From: Paenirhodobacter ferrireducens
Lineage (GTDB): Bacteria > Pseudomonadota > Alphaproteobacteria > Rhodobacterales > Rhodobacteraceae
NCBI RefSeq assembly: GCF_004022265.1
Contig: NZ_SAVB01000005.1
Coordinates: 124,001-188,000, forward strand
Length of the DNA: 64,000 nt
Direction: 5' to 3'
A program made the position numbers and the translations under genes. A model generated the notes under the pieces. The model was given only the letters and a program-made list of their open reading frames with translations. It was not told where the DNA came from and searched no databases. This document shows, piece by piece, positions 1-9,242 of the stretch. The stretch's first letter is position 1. Every line of letters begins with the position of its first letter.

Positions 1-2011
1 GTTTCATCGCCGGGGTCAGGTCGCTCAGATAGATCTCGGTGGTCAGCCGCGCGACGTCATACTTGGCGTAAAGCGCGTGCACATGGGCGCAGAGGTCGCG
101 CAGGCCCATGTGTTCATAGCGCGGCTGCTTGGCGCAGAACTCGGGCATGGTGCGCCACATCGGGTGGTTCTTCTCGTAATCGTCCTTGAACTGCTGCAGC
201 GCGGTCAGAAGCGTGTTCCAGCGGCCCTTGGTGATGCCGATGGTGAACATGATGAAGAAGGAATAGAGCCCGGTCTTTTCCACCACCACGCCATGTTCGG
301 CGAGGTATTTCGTCACGATCGAGGCCGGGATGCCCCAGTCCTCGAACCGGCCGTCGAGGTTCAGCCCGGGGGTGATGATCGTCGCCTTGATCGGGTCGAG
401 CATGTTGAACCCGGGCGCCATGTCGCCAAAGCCGTGCCAGCTGTCCTCGCCGTCCGAGGGGTGGACGCCATCGGCATCGGTGCGCCGCAGCACCCAGTCC
501 TTGGTGCGGCCGATGCCTTCCTCGGCCAGCTCCTCCGGGCCCCAGACCTTGAACCACCAGTCGTCGTCGCCGTATTCGTCGTCGACCTTGCGCATCGCGC
601 GGCGGAAATCGAGCGCTTCCATGATGCTCTCTTCCACCAGCGCCTCGCCGCCCGGCGGTTCCATCATCGCCGCGGCGACGTCGCAGCTTGCGATGATCGA
701 GTATTGCGGGCTGGTCGAGGTGTGCATCAGGTAGGATTCGTTGAAGAGATGGCGGTCGAGCTTGGTCTCTTCGCTGTCCTGCACCAGCACGTGGCTCGCC
801 TGGCTGATGCCGGCGAGGAGCTTGTGGATCGACTGCGTCGCATAGACGACCGAGGCGCGGGTGCGCGGCCGCTTGCGGCCCATCGAGTGATACTGGCCGT
901 AGAACGGGTGGAAGGCCGCATGCGGCAGCCAGGCTTCGTCGAAATGCAGGTTCTCGACCCAGCCGTCGAGCAGGGTCTTGATGACCTCGGTGTTGTAAAG
1001 GACGCCGTCATAGGTCGATTGCGTCAGCGTCATGATCCGCGGCTTCACCCGCTCGGCGTCATAGTCCCTGAGCAGCGGGTTCGCCCGGATCTTGGCGCGG
1101 ATCGTCTCGGGCTCGAATTCCGAGCGCTGGATCGGGCCGATGATGCCCCAGTGGTTGCGCGTGGGCTTGAGGAACACCGGGATCGCGCCGGTCATGATGA
1201 TCGAGTGCAGGATCGACTTGTGGCAGTTGCGGTCCACCACCACCACATCGCCCGGCGCCACGGTATGGTGCCAGACCATCTTGTTCGAGGTCGAGGTGCC
1301 GTTGGTGACAAAGAAGCAATGGTCGGCGTTGAAGATCCGCGCGGCGTTACGCTCGGAAGCGCCGATCGCGCCGTTGTGGTCAAGCAGCTGACCGAGTTCC
1401 TCGACCGCGTTGCAGACGTCGGCGCGCAGCATGTTCTCACCGTAGAACTGGTGATACATCTGCCCGATCGGCGATTTCAGGAAGGCGACGCCGCCCGAAT
1501 GGCCCGGGCAGTGCCACGAGTAGGAGCCGTCCTCGGCATAGTCGAGCAGGGCGCGGAAGAACGGCGGCTGGATCGCCTCGAGATAGCTTTTCGCCTCGCG
1601 GATGATGTGCTTGGCGACGAACTCGGGCGTATCCTCGAACATGTGGATGAAGCCGTGCAGCTCGCGCAGGATGTCGTTCGGAAGGTGCCGCGCGGTCTTC
1701 GTCTCGCCATAGATGTAGATCGGCACCTCGGCGTTCTTCCAGCGCACCTCCTCGATGAAGTTGCGCAGGTTCATCACCGCCGGGTCGAGATCGGGGCCGG
1801 GGGTGAATTCCTCGTCGTCGATCGACAGCAGGAAGGCCGAGGCGCGCGACTGCTGCTGGGCGAATTTCGACAGATCGCCATAGCTCGTCACGCCGAGCAC
1901 CTCGAAGCCCTCGTCCTCGATCGCCTGGGCCAGGGCCCGGATGCCGAGACCCGAGGAGTTCTCGGAGCGGAAATCCTCGTCGATGATGACGATCGGGAAG
2001 CGGAACTTCAT
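1..2011 (-). CDS. Orn/Lys/Arg decarboxylase family protein (C-terminus cut by window edge)
   Basis: PLP-dependent basic amino acid decarboxylase of the large fold-type I (biodegradative) class. About 670 N-terminal residues are present; family members run to about 750 or more, so the C-terminal end lies outside the window. The first ~125 residues (MKFRFPIVIIDEDF...) look like the receiver-like wing domain, followed by the PLP domain with a Ser-X-His-Lys motif (SIHK) whose lysine, residue 397, should carry the cofactor. The ATG is preceded by AAGGAGAG at good spacing. Family membership is clear; whether the substrate is arginine, lysine or ornithine cannot be decided from what is visible. It is divergent from the dioxygenase gene at 2406. 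A 700-residue open frame on the opposite strand is an artefact of codon composition. Confidence 0.9.
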   Translation of the reverse strand, partial: MKFRFPIVIIDEDFRSENSSGLGIRALAQAIEDEGFEVLGVTSYGDLSKFAQQQSRASAFLLSIDDEEFTPGPDLDPAVMNLRNFIEEVRWKNAEVPIYIYGETKTARHLPNDILRELHGFIHMFEDTPEFVAKHIIREAKSYLEAIQPPFFRALLDYAEDGSYSWHCPGHSGGVAFLKSPIGQMYHQFYGENMLRADVCNAVEELGQLLDHNGAIGASERNAARIFNADHCFFVTNGTSTSNKMVWHHTVAPGDVVVVDRNCHKSILHSIIMTGAIPVFLKPTRNHWGIIGPIQRSEFEPETIRAKIRANPLLRDYDAERVKPRIMTLTQSTYDGVLYNTEVIKTLLDGWVENLHFDEAWLPHAAFHPFYGQYHSMGRKRPRTRASVVYATQSIHKLLAGISQASHVLVQDSEETKLDRHLFNESYLMHTSTSPQYSIIASCDVAAAMMEPPGGEALVEESIMEALDFRRAMRKVDDEYGDDDWWFKVWGPEELAEEGIGRTKDWVLRRTDADGVHPSDGEDSWHGFGDMAPGFNMLDPIKATIITPGLNLDGRFEDWGIPASIVTKYLAEHGVVVEKTGLYSFFIMFTIGITKGRWNTLLTALQQFKDDYEKNHPMWRTMPEFCAKQPRYEHMGLRDLCAHVHALYAKYDVARLTTEIYLSDLTPAMK

Positions 2012-2405
2012 GCGGCTCTCCTTCGGGGAGCGGGGCCCGGAGTTGGAACGGGCCGGAGATTGCCAGGATGCGCGGGCGGGCTGGGCGCGGGTCCCTTGTT
2101 CCTTGCGTTGCGTGCCCCGTCAAGAGCCCTGTGCGCCCCCGCGCGGCAGGGTACCGGTGCGGCTGTGACAAGCCCGTGACCGGGGCCGGTGCGGGGCCCG
2201 GTTGCTGGGGCGGTACGGGGCGGAATGCGCCTCGATTATGAACGATCGGGCGATAGTGCTTCCCGGATTTCGCCATTTTGTGGATGGAGCGCCTGCACTA
2301 CCTTCTGGGCAAGCCGGAACAGTTCCGGGGGGCACGGGGCAGGACAGGCGGCGCGGAGGCCGCACCGGCCGCCCGCAGCGCCCGCACCAGATCAGGAGGT
2401 TTTCG
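2012..2405. other. Divergent intergenic region
   Basis: About 390 bases between the decarboxylase start (minus) and the dioxygenase start (plus). Long open frames cross it but none has a convincing start or a recognisable product. It should hold both promoters; a relatively AT-rich patch lies near 2230-2285 and a perfect palindrome near 2314. The dioxygenase SD (AGGAGG) is at about 2395. Confidence 0.6.
2314..2328. repeat. Perfect inverted repeat, candidate operator
   Basis: CCGGAAC-A-GTTCCGG, seven-base arms around a single central base. It sits about 80 bases upstream of the dioxygenase start, a place where a dimeric repressor could act. No cognate regulator is visible nearby, so function is inference only. 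Confidence 0.4.
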
Positions 2406-3227
2406 ATGAGCACCGTTCCCACCCTCGACGCCCTGCGCGACAGCCTGCCCCCGACCGAGCGGATGCCGCTCGTCTTCCTCGGCCATGGCAGCCCGATGAA
2501 CGCGATCGAGGACAATGCCTACAGCCGCGCCTGGACCGACCTTGGCCGCAAGCTGCCGCATCCAAAGGCGATTCTCGTCGTTTCGGCGCATTGGATGACA
2601 CGCGGCACGACGCTGGTCGATGTCTCGGCGATGCCGCGCACGATCCATGACTTCTACGGCTTCCCGCAGGCGCTGTTCGACGCGCAATACCCGGCCCATG
2701 GCGCGCCCGATCTGGCACGCGAGGTGGCGACGCTTCTGGCCAGCCACCATGCCGAGACCGATGACACCTGGGGGCTCGACCACGGCGCCTGGACGGTGCT
2801 GAAATACCTCTATCCCGGCGCGGATGTGCCGGTGTTCCAGGTCTCGGTCGACATGTCGCGCGACCTTGAACATCAGCTCGAGATCGGCCGCACCCTGTCG
2901 CAGCTGCGCGACCGCGGCGTGCTGATCCTCGGCTCGGGCAACGTGGTCCATAACCTGCGCGCCATGCGCTTCAACGGCCGCCCCGCCGATTTCGCAATCG
3001 AGTTCGACACGCTCTTCGCCGACCGTCTGGCCGAGCGCGACTTCGCCGCGCTGGCCGATCGGCCGAAGCTGGGCAGCCTGCTGCAGATGGCGCACCCTTC
3101 GGTTGACCACTACCTGCCCGCGCTGACGATCGCCGGCGCCTCGGACGCGCGCGACGACCTGACCTTCATGACCAGCTCGATCGACCTTGGCACGGTGTCG
3201 ATGCGGTCCTTCGTGTTCCACGCCTGA
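2406..3227 (+). CDS. LigB-superfamily aromatic ring-opening dioxygenase (DODA/YgiD type)
   Basis: 273-residue class III extradiol dioxygenase of the 4,5-DOPA dioxygenase/YgiD family. The N-terminal FLGHGSPMNA and the SAHWMT, DHGAW and GSGNVVHN motifs carry the histidines expected to bind the non-haem metal. The start chosen has AGGAGG seven bases upstream; a longer frame begins at 2202 but lacks homology-like sequence and an SD. The stop lies ten bases before the glutathionyl-hydroquinone reductase start, so the two probably form an operon, which would make sense for handling catechols and quinones. The physiological substrate is unknown. Confidence 0.9.
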   Translation: MSTVPTLDALRDSLPPTERMPLVFLGHGSPMNAIEDNAYSRAWTDLGRKLPHPKAILVVSAHWMTRGTTLVDVSAMPRTIHDFYGFPQALFDAQYPAHGAPDLAREVATLLASHHAETDDTWGLDHGAWTVLKYLYPGADVPVFQVSVDMSRDLEHQLEIGRTLSQLRDRGVLILGSGNVVHNLRAMRFNGRPADFAIEFDTLFADRLAERDFAALADRPKLGSLLQMAHPSVDHYLPALTIAGASDARDDLTFMTSSIDLGTVSMRSFVFHA

Positions 3228-3237
3228 GGAGGGTGCC

Positions 3238-4203
3238 ATGCTTGTCGACGGAAAATGGGTGAAGGCCTGGCAGCCGGTGCAGAAGGCCGACGAGAAGGGC
3301 CGCTTCGTGCGCCAGATCTCGAGCTTTCGGAACTGGATCACGCCCGATGGCAGTGCGGGACCGACCGGCGAGGGCGGTTTCGCCGCCGAGCCCGGGCGCT
3401 ATCGGCTCTATGTGGCGCTGATCTGCCCTTGGGCCTCGCGCACGCTGATCGCGCGCAAGCTCAAGGGGCTCGAGGCGATGATCCCGGTGACGGTGGTGAA
3501 TCCGACGCTCTCGGACGAGGGCTGGGCCTTCGGTGGCTATCCGGGCGCCGACGCGGACCCGCTGTTCGGCGCGCGTTACCTGCACGAGATCTACACCCGC
3601 GCCGATCCGCATGTCACCGGCCGCGCGACGGTACCGGTGCTGTGGGACATGAAGCGCGACCGGCTGGTGAACAACGAAAGCGCCGACATCCTGCGCATGT
3701 TCGACACGGCCTTCGAGGGGCTGGTGCCCTCGGACCTGCGGCTCTATCCGGCCGATCTGGCCGAGGAGATCGACGCGCTGAATGCCCGGATCTACGACCG
3801 GCTGAACAACGGCGTCTACAAGGCGGGCTTTGCCGTCACCCAGGAAGCCTATGACGAGGCGGTGGCAGGCGTCTTCGAGATGCTCGACGCGCTCGAGGCG
3901 CGGCTCGATGGCGACTATCTCTTCGGCGACCGGCTGACCGAGACCGACATCCGCACCTTCGTCTCGCTGATCCGCTTCGACGCGGCCTATCATGGCCTGT
4001 TCAAGACGAACCGCCGGCAGATCGCCGATTACCCGCGGCTCTCGGCCTATCTGGAGCGGATGTTGCGCCTGCCCGGGGTGATCGATACCGTGAACATGGA
4101 CCACATCACCCGCGGCTATTACTCGATCAAGGCGCTCAATCCGAACGGCATCCGTCCCGTCGGCCCGGCCCATGTCGAGGCGCTGCTCGCCGCGGTGCGC
4201 TGA
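3238..4203 (+). CDS. Glutathionyl-hydroquinone reductase (Xi-class GST, YqjG/ECM4 family)
   Basis: 321 residues. The family removes glutathione from glutathionyl-hydroquinones using a catalytic cysteine. Here the active site is CPWASRT with Cys63, matching the CPWA signature of Xi-class enzymes; the GST C-terminal helical domain follows (roughly residues 160-300). The length agrees with the family (about 320-330). SD GGAGGG lies six bases before ATG. It directly follows the ring-cleavage dioxygenase, suggesting a shared quinone/catechol detoxification role (inference). Confidence 0.92.
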   Translation: MLVDGKWVKAWQPVQKADEKGRFVRQISSFRNWITPDGSAGPTGEGGFAAEPGRYRLYVALICPWASRTLIARKLKGLEAMIPVTVVNPTLSDEGWAFGGYPGADADPLFGARYLHEIYTRADPHVTGRATVPVLWDMKRDRLVNNESADILRMFDTAFEGLVPSDLRLYPADLAEEIDALNARIYDRLNNGVYKAGFAVTQEAYDEAVAGVFEMLDALEARLDGDYLFGDRLTETDIRTFVSLIRFDAAYHGLFKTNRRQIADYPRLSAYLERMLRLPGVIDTVNMDHITRGYYSIKALNPNGIRPVGPAHVEALLAAVR

Positions 4204-4318
4204 AGGGCGTCACATCGCCGTGTAAAGCGGAGGGGGCGGGGCCCCAGGGGGCCGGGCCGGATTGCGTTGCTCCGGCCCGTTGGCTAGGGTCGGGCCATTC
4301 GTCGGAAAGGACCTGCCC

Positions 4319-6034
4319 GTGCCCGCCACCCCCCGTTTGCTGCGCCCCCTCCTGCTTGCCGCTTTGCTGGGATCGGTCGCCGTGCCGCCGGCCGGAGCGG
4401 ATGTCGCGGGGCCCTATCTGGCGGCGCGCGCGGCCACTGTCGCGAATGACTATGCCGCCGGGGTCAGCTATTACGACCGGTTGCTGGCCGCGATGCCCGA
4501 GGACCGCGACGTGCAGGACGGAGCGCTCCTGACCCATGTCGCGATGGCCGATTTCGACCGCGCCGGGGCGCTTGCCGCGGTGATGGTGACACAAAAGAAC
4601 CCGTCGCAGATCGCGACGCTGGTGATGCTGGCGCAGGATGCGAAGACCGGCGACTTCGCCAAGGGGATCGCGCTGCTCGACGGCGGCGCCGATGCCGGGG
4701 CGCTGGTGGGCGGGCTCTACCGGGCCTGGGCGCTGGTGGGCGAGGGGCAGATGGGCGATGCCGCCAAGGCCTTCGATGCGCTGGCGCAGACATCCGGGCT
4801 CGAGGGCTTCGCCTTCTATCACAAGGCGCTGGCGCTGGCGCTTGTGGGCGATTACGAGGGCGCCGAAAAGATCTTCACCGGCAAGTATGCGCAGGTGCTG
4901 AACGGCACCCGGCGCGGTATCCTTGCACATGTGCAGGTGCTCTCGCAGCTCGAGCGCGGCCCCGAGGCGATCAAGCTCCTCGATAGCAGTTTCGGGCCGA
5001 ACCTCGACCCGGAGCTGACGGCGATCCGCGCCGGGCTGGACAACAAGGAAACGCTGCCCTTCACCGCGATCCGCTCGGCCGCCGATGGCGAGGCCGAGGT
5101 GTTCTACTCGGTGGCGCAGGCGATCAACTCGGATTCCTCCACCGCCTTCGCGCTGCTGCACGCGCGGCTGGCAAGCTGGCTGCGCCCGGCCGATGGCGAT
5201 GCGTTGCTGCTCTGCGCCGCGATCCTCGAGGCGCAGAAGCAATACGACCTCGCGATCACGACCTATGAGCAGGTGCCCGCGGACAGCCCGATCGCCCATG
5301 CCGCCAAGCTCGGCCAGGCCGAGGTGCTGGTGCAGGCGGGGCGTGTTGATGATGCGATCGGCGTGCTGCAGGCACTGGCCAAGGCGCATCCCGAGCTGCC
5401 CTCGGTCTGGGCGACGCTCGGCGACGATCTGCGCCGGCAGGAGCGCTACAAGGAAGCCGCCGAGGCCTATGACAAGGCGATCGCGCTTCTGGGCGAGCCC
5501 GAGCCGCGCGACTGGTTCGTCTGGTATGCCCGCGCCATCGCGCAGGAGCGCTCGGGCCAGTGGGACAAGGCGGAGCCCGGCTTCCGCGAGGCGCTGAAGC
5601 TCAGCCCGGAACAGCCTTCGGTGCTGAATTACCTCGGCTATTCCTATGTCGAGAAGAAGCTCAACCTCGACGAGGCGCTCGACATGATCAAGCGCGCGGT
5701 CGCGGCCCAGCCCGATCAGGGCTACATCGTCGACAGCCTCGGCTGGGCGCTCTATCGCCTCGGCCGCTATGACGAGTCGGTGGTGCAGATGGAGAAGGCG
5801 GTCGAGCTTGACCCGACCGAGCCGCTGCTGAACGACCACCTCGGCGATGTCTACTGGGCCGTCGGGCGCAAGCGCGAGGCGGAGTTCCAGTGGCGCCGGG
5901 CGCTGAACCTCGGCCCGGGCGAGGATCTCGACTTGGACCGGGTGCGCAAGAAGCTCGACATCGGGCTCGATGCGGTGCTGAAGGCCGAGGGCGCGCCGCC
6001 GCTCCATCCGGCGACGGTCCATGCCGGCGATTGA
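4319..6034 (+). CDS. Exported tetratricopeptide repeat protein
   Basis: 571 residues from a GTG start with GGAAAGG upstream. The first ~25 residues form a signal peptide (LLRPLLLAALLGSVAV...AGA) so the product is probably periplasmic or outer-membrane associated. The rest is helical, with clear TPR units after about residue 370 (ERYKEAAEAYDKAIALL, LNLDEALDMIKRAVAAQPD, GRYDESVVQMEKAVELDP). TPR proteins are scaffolds; no enzyme motif is seen. It overlaps the ispE start by 14 bases, so translation of the two is probably coupled. An in-frame extension to 4262 lacks an SD. Confidence 0.85.
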   Translation: MPATPRLLRPLLLAALLGSVAVPPAGADVAGPYLAARAATVANDYAAGVSYYDRLLAAMPEDRDVQDGALLTHVAMADFDRAGALAAVMVTQKNPSQIATLVMLAQDAKTGDFAKGIALLDGGADAGALVGGLYRAWALVGEGQMGDAAKAFDALAQTSGLEGFAFYHKALALALVGDYEGAEKIFTGKYAQVLNGTRRGILAHVQVLSQLERGPEAIKLLDSSFGPNLDPELTAIRAGLDNKETLPFTAIRSAADGEAEVFYSVAQAINSDSSTAFALLHARLASWLRPADGDALLLCAAILEAQKQYDLAITTYEQVPADSPIAHAAKLGQAEVLVQAGRVDDAIGVLQALAKAHPELPSVWATLGDDLRRQERYKEAAEAYDKAIALLGEPEPRDWFVWYARAIAQERSGQWDKAEPGFREALKLSPEQPSVLNYLGYSYVEKKLNLDEALDMIKRAVAAQPDQGYIVDSLGWALYRLGRYDESVVQMEKAVELDPTEPLLNDHLGDVYWAVGRKREAEFQWRRALNLGPGEDLDLDRVRKKLDIGLDAVLKAEGAPPLHPATVHAGD

Positions 6035-6884
6035 GGTCTTTGCCCCGGCGAAGGTGAACCTTGCGCTGCACGTCACCGGGCGGCGCGCCGACGGCTATCA
6101 TCTGCTCGACAGTCTCGTGGCCTTTGCGCCGGTGGGCGACCGGCTGCGGCTCGATCCCGCGCCCGCGATGGCGCTGCGGGTGACGGGGCCCGAGGGCGCC
6201 GGCGTGCCCGAGGGGCCCGAAAACCTCGTCCTGCGCGCGGCGGCCCTGCTGCCGGCGGGGCAGGGGGCGGCGATCACGCTTGAAAAGCACCTGCCGCCGG
6301 CCTCGGGGATCGGTGGCGGCTCGTCCGATGCTGCGGCCGCGCTGCGCGGGCTCGCGCTTTTGCGCGGGGGTGCGGTGCCGGTTGCGGGGCTCGAGCGGCT
6401 GGGCGCCGATGTGCCGATGTGCCTGGTGCCCGCGCCCGCCCGCACGCAAGGGATCGGCGAGGAGTTGAGCCCTGTTTCTCTGCCGCCGCTGCCTGCGCTG
6501 CTGGTCAACCCACGCCTCGAGGTGCCGACGCCGGCCGTGTTCCGTGCACTGGCGTGCCGCGAGAACCCGCCGCTGCCCGATCTGCCGGCCTTTGCCGATG
6601 CGCCGTCCTGCATCGACTGGCTGGCACAGATGCGCAACGACCTGCAGGCGCCGGCGATCGCAACCGCGCCGGTGATCGCCGAGGTGCTGGACCTGCTGGC
6701 GGCGCTGCCGGGCTGCCGGCTGGCGCGGATGTCGGGATCGGGGGCCACCTGCTTTGCACTGTTTGCAAGCGAGGGCGAAGCCCGCGCGGCGCAGGCGCAG
6801 CTGCGCGCGATGCGGCCGGATTGGTGGAGTGCCTGCGGCCCGCTCGGCGATCAGACGGCCGCGGCCGCGCCCCGCCGCCTCTAG
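6021..6884 (+). CDS. ispE: 4-diphosphocytidyl-2-C-methyl-D-erythritol kinase
   Basis: 287-residue GHMP kinase that phosphorylates the 2-hydroxyl of CDP-methylerythritol in the MEP isoprenoid pathway in the cytoplasm. N-terminal PAKVNLALHV and the ATP loop LPPASGIGGGSSDAA (residues 91-105) are diagnostic, with a C-terminal MSGSGATCFALF motif. The start overlaps the end of the TPR gene. The polyprenyl diphosphate synthase, a downstream consumer of the same pathway, is encoded convergently next door. Confidence 0.95.
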   Translation: MPAIEVFAPAKVNLALHVTGRRADGYHLLDSLVAFAPVGDRLRLDPAPAMALRVTGPEGAGVPEGPENLVLRAAALLPAGQGAAITLEKHLPPASGIGGGSSDAAAALRGLALLRGGAVPVAGLERLGADVPMCLVPAPARTQGIGEELSPVSLPPLPALLVNPRLEVPTPAVFRALACRENPPLPDLPAFADAPSCIDWLAQMRNDLQAPAIATAPVIAEVLDLLAALPGCRLARMSGSGATCFALFASEGEARAAQAQLRAMRPDWWSACGPLGDQTAAAAPRRL

Positions 6885-6903
6885 GCGCGGGACGCGGGGG
6901 CGC

Positions 6904-7905
6904 TCATTTCACCCGCGCGACGACGTACTCGGCCAGATCCGACAGCATGTCGCGCAGCGGATGCTCGGGCAGCGCGTTCAGCGAGGCGCGCGCCCGGTTG
7001 CCCCAGGCCAGCGCCTCGTCGCGCGTCGCCTCGAGCGTGCCGTGCAGGTGCATCAGCCGCAGCGCCTCTTCGAGGTCGCCCTCGCGCTGGTCGCCCTTCT
7101 CGATCACCCGCACCCAGAAGGCGCGTTCCTCGGTCGAGGCCGCCGCCACCGCCTTGATCACCGGCAGCGTCAGCTTGCGCTCGCGGAAATCGTCTCCGGT
7201 GTTCTTGCCGATCTGCGCCGAGGCGCCGCCGTAATCGAGCAGGTCGTCGGCCATCTGGAAGGCGATGCCGAGCGCGTCGCCATAATCATGCAGCGCCCGC
7301 ACCGCGTTCTCGTGCGCGCCGGCCAGCACGCCGCCGACCTCGGTTGCGGCCGAGAACAGCGCCGCGGTCTTGCCGCGGATCACCTTGAGATAGGTCGCGG
7401 GCGTGGTCGCCAGATCCTGCGCCGCGGTCAGCTGCAGCACCTCGCCCTCGGCGATCACCGCAGAGGCATTGGCGAGGATGTTCAGCACCCGCATGTTGTT
7501 CGCCTCGGTCATCAGCTGGAAGCTGCGCGCGAAGAGATAGTCGCCCACCAGAACCGAGGACTTGTTGTCCCATAGCAGGTTGGCCGTCGGCCGGCCGCGG
7601 CGCTGCTTGCTTTCGTCGACGACATCGTCATGCAGCAGCGTGGCGGTATGGATGAATTCGACCGTCGCGGCGAGGTGGACGTGATAGGGCCCCTCATAGC
7701 CGCAGACCTTCGCCGCGGCGAGGGTCAGCATCGGCCGCAGCCGCTTGCCGCCGGCCTCGATCAGATGGGCCGTCACCTCGGGGATGCGCGGCGCATGTTC
7801 CGAGCTCATCCGGTCGCGGATCAGCAGGTTCACCGCCTCCATCTCGGCGGCCAGCGCCTGCGCCAGGCGGTCGTGCGGCTTCGTGGCCTTGTCGTCCAGG
7901 CTCAT
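6904..7905 (-). CDS. Long-chain polyprenyl diphosphate synthase (quinone side chain)
   Basis: 333-residue trans-isoprenyl diphosphate synthase. The first aspartate-rich motif is DDVVD (residues 93-97) and the second DDLLD (residues 220-224); both bind magnesium-diphosphate. Overall similarity is to octaprenyl/solanesyl/decaprenyl synthases (IspB type) that make the ubiquinone tail; in this group of bacteria the product is usually decaprenyl (Q-10), but chain length cannot be read reliably here. The start at MSLDDKATK has GGAAGGAAG upstream; the longer open frame to 8352 is not homologous-looking. Convergent with ispE. Confidence 0.93.
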   Translation of the reverse strand: MSLDDKATKPHDRLAQALAAEMEAVNLLIRDRMSSEHAPRIPEVTAHLIEAGGKRLRPMLTLAAAKVCGYEGPYHVHLAATVEFIHTATLLHDDVVDESKQRRGRPTANLLWDNKSSVLVGDYLFARSFQLMTEANNMRVLNILANASAVIAEGEVLQLTAAQDLATTPATYLKVIRGKTAALFSAATEVGGVLAGAHENAVRALHDYGDALGIAFQMADDLLDYGGASAQIGKNTGDDFRERKLTLPVIKAVAAASTEERAFWVRVIEKGDQREGDLEEALRLMHLHGTLEATRDEALAWGNRARASLNALPEHPLRDMLSDLAEYVVARVK

Positions 7906-7968
7906 TCTTCTTCCTTCCCGCTTCCCATCGTCTCGACAGGGCGTCACACTGCCCCTAAGTGAGGGAAC

Positions 7969-8181
7969 ATGAAAGAGCTTCTGCGCACTACGGACCCGGT
8001 GAAACTTGCACTTGCGACCGCCCTTCTCGAGGGCGAGGGTATAACGGCCTTTCAGATGGACGTCCATATGAGCGTGCTCGAGGGCAGCCTCGGCATTTTG
8101 CCGCGCCGGCTGATGGTGGCAGAGCGCGACGCCTTTCTGGCGCGGGCGGTTCTGGCCGACAACCGGATCGGCTCCGACTGA
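7969..8181 (+). CDS. DUF2007 family small protein
   Basis: 70 residues (MKELLRTTDPVKLALATAL...). The pattern of a short alpha/beta protein with 'L..T.D.V.....ALLEGEGI' and a conserved 'LMV...D...A' matches DUF2007, sometimes called putative prokaryotic signal transducing protein. Function is unknown; no catalytic residues are evident. It is divergent from the polyprenyl synthase gene, and its stop overlaps the methyltransferase start by one base (TGATG), so the two are cotranslated. Confidence 0.8.
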   Translation: MKELLRTTDPVKLALATALLEGEGITAFQMDVHMSVLEGSLGILPRRLMVAERDAFLARAVLADNRIGSD

Positions 8182-8942
8182 TGTTCGCACCCGAGGAGCT
8201 GACGCAGGACCGCTTTCTCGACGGCCGGCTTCTGGTGGCGCAGCCGCGCAAGGGCTATCGCGCGGCGATGGACCCGGTGTTGCTCGCCGCGGCCTGCCCG
8301 GCGCGGCCGGGGCAGGCGGTGCTCGAGCTTGGCTGCGGTGCCGGGGTGGCAAGCCTGTGCCTTGGCTGGCGCGTGCCCAATCTGCGGCTTGCCGGGCTGG
8401 AACTTCAGCCCGCCTATGCGGCGCTTGCGCGCGCCAATGCCGAAGCCAATGGCATCGCCCTTGAGGTGATCGAGGGAGACCTTGCCGCGATGCCCTCGTC
8501 CCTGCGGGCGCGCAGCTTCGATCACGTCATCGCCAACCCGCCCTATTTCGCGCCGAAGGGCGGCACCGCCGCCGCCGATCCGGGGCGCGAAATGGCACAG
8601 CGCGAGGCGACCCCCTTGGCCGAGTGGGTGGTTTCGGGCTATCGTCGTCTGGTGCCGGGCGGCTGGCTGACGGTGATCCAGAATGCCGACCGCCTGCCCG
8701 AGCTGCTGACCGCGATGGCGGGGCAGGGCGGCTCGATCCGGGTGCTGCCGATCGCGGCGCGGTCGGGACGGGCCGCCGGGCGGGTGATCGTCCAGGCGCG
8801 CAAGGGCGGGCGCGGGCCCTTTGCCCTGCTCGCGCCGCTGGTGCTGCATGCGGCGCCTGTTCACGCGGGCGATGCCGAGGATTTGACGAAAATTGCGCAA
8901 GATGTGCTGCGCTGCGGCGAAGTCTTGCGCCTGCAGTCCTGA
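8181..8942 (+). CDS. SAM-dependent methyltransferase, TrmN6-like
   Basis: 253 residues. Rossmann methyltransferase with motif I VLELGCGAGVASL near residue 50 and the NPPYF catalytic motif near residue 122 typical of N6-adenine methyltransferases. The overall form resembles tRNA1(Val) (adenine-37-N6)-methyltransferase (TrmN6/YfiC), so it may modify tRNA; rRNA or protein glutamine targets are also possible for NPPY enzymes. Starts within the stop codon of the DUF2007 gene. Confidence 0.82.
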   Translation: MFAPEELTQDRFLDGRLLVAQPRKGYRAAMDPVLLAAACPARPGQAVLELGCGAGVASLCLGWRVPNLRLAGLELQPAYAALARANAEANGIALEVIEGDLAAMPSSLRARSFDHVIANPPYFAPKGGTAAADPGREMAQREATPLAEWVVSGYRRLVPGGWLTVIQNADRLPELLTAMAGQGGSIRVLPIAARSGRAAGRVIVQARKGGRGPFALLAPLVLHAAPVHAGDAEDLTKIAQDVLRCGEVLRLQS

Positions 8943-8977
8943 TCCTTTCGCAAGATTTCGCGAGCGAGTCTGACATT

Positions 8978-8997
8978 CTGTCGCGCCGATGCGACAG
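8978..8997. repeat. Short hairpin between methyltransferase and ydcH-like gene
   Basis: CTGTCGC / GCGACAG, a perfect 7-base inverted repeat with a 6-base spacer. It lies 36 bases after the methyltransferase stop and is not followed by a T-run, so it is either a weak terminator or an operator for the YdcH-family gene. Confidence 0.4.
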
Positions 8998-9059
8998 GCG
9001 CGTGACACGACTCGAAAAACATGTTGCACTCAAGGGACCGAAACAGAGAGGAGACTGCA

Positions 9060-9233
9060 ATGTCGCTTGGTTCGCACATCACCGAACTTCGCAAGAAACA
9101 TCAGGCCCTGTCGGTCGAGGTCGAGAAGGCGATCCGTCGCCCCGGCTTTGACGACCTGCATATTTCCGAACTGAAGAAGCAGAAACTCCGCATCAAGGAA
9201 CAGATCAGCCGCCTCGAAGGCGTCACCGCCTGA
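9060..9233 (+). CDS. YdcH/DUF465 family small protein
   Basis: 57 residues (MSLGSHITELRKKHQALSVEV...). Short, highly charged helical protein with the 'L...H..L...I......D.HI..LKK.KL..K..I..L' pattern of the YdcH family; probably forms an antiparallel coiled coil. Its role is unknown. The ATG is preceded by GAGGAG in AGAGAGGAGACTGCA. Convergent with the EamA transporter. Confidence 0.85.
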   Translation: MSLGSHITELRKKHQALSVEVEKAIRRPGFDDLHISELKKQKLRIKEQISRLEGVTA

Positions 9234-9242
9234 CGCCTTCCC

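Noticed and set aside
77-2179. 700-codon open frame opposite the Orn/Lys/Arg decarboxylase
   Set aside because: It is a composition artefact: the minus strand encodes a clear PLP decarboxylase with SIHK motif, while the plus frame is rich in His, Arg, Val and Ala without any recognisable domain.
4136-6076. 646-codon minus frame opposite the TPR gene
   Set aside because: The plus strand has a signal peptide, TPR motifs and an SD; the minus frame is His/Arg/Leu-rich shadow sequence.
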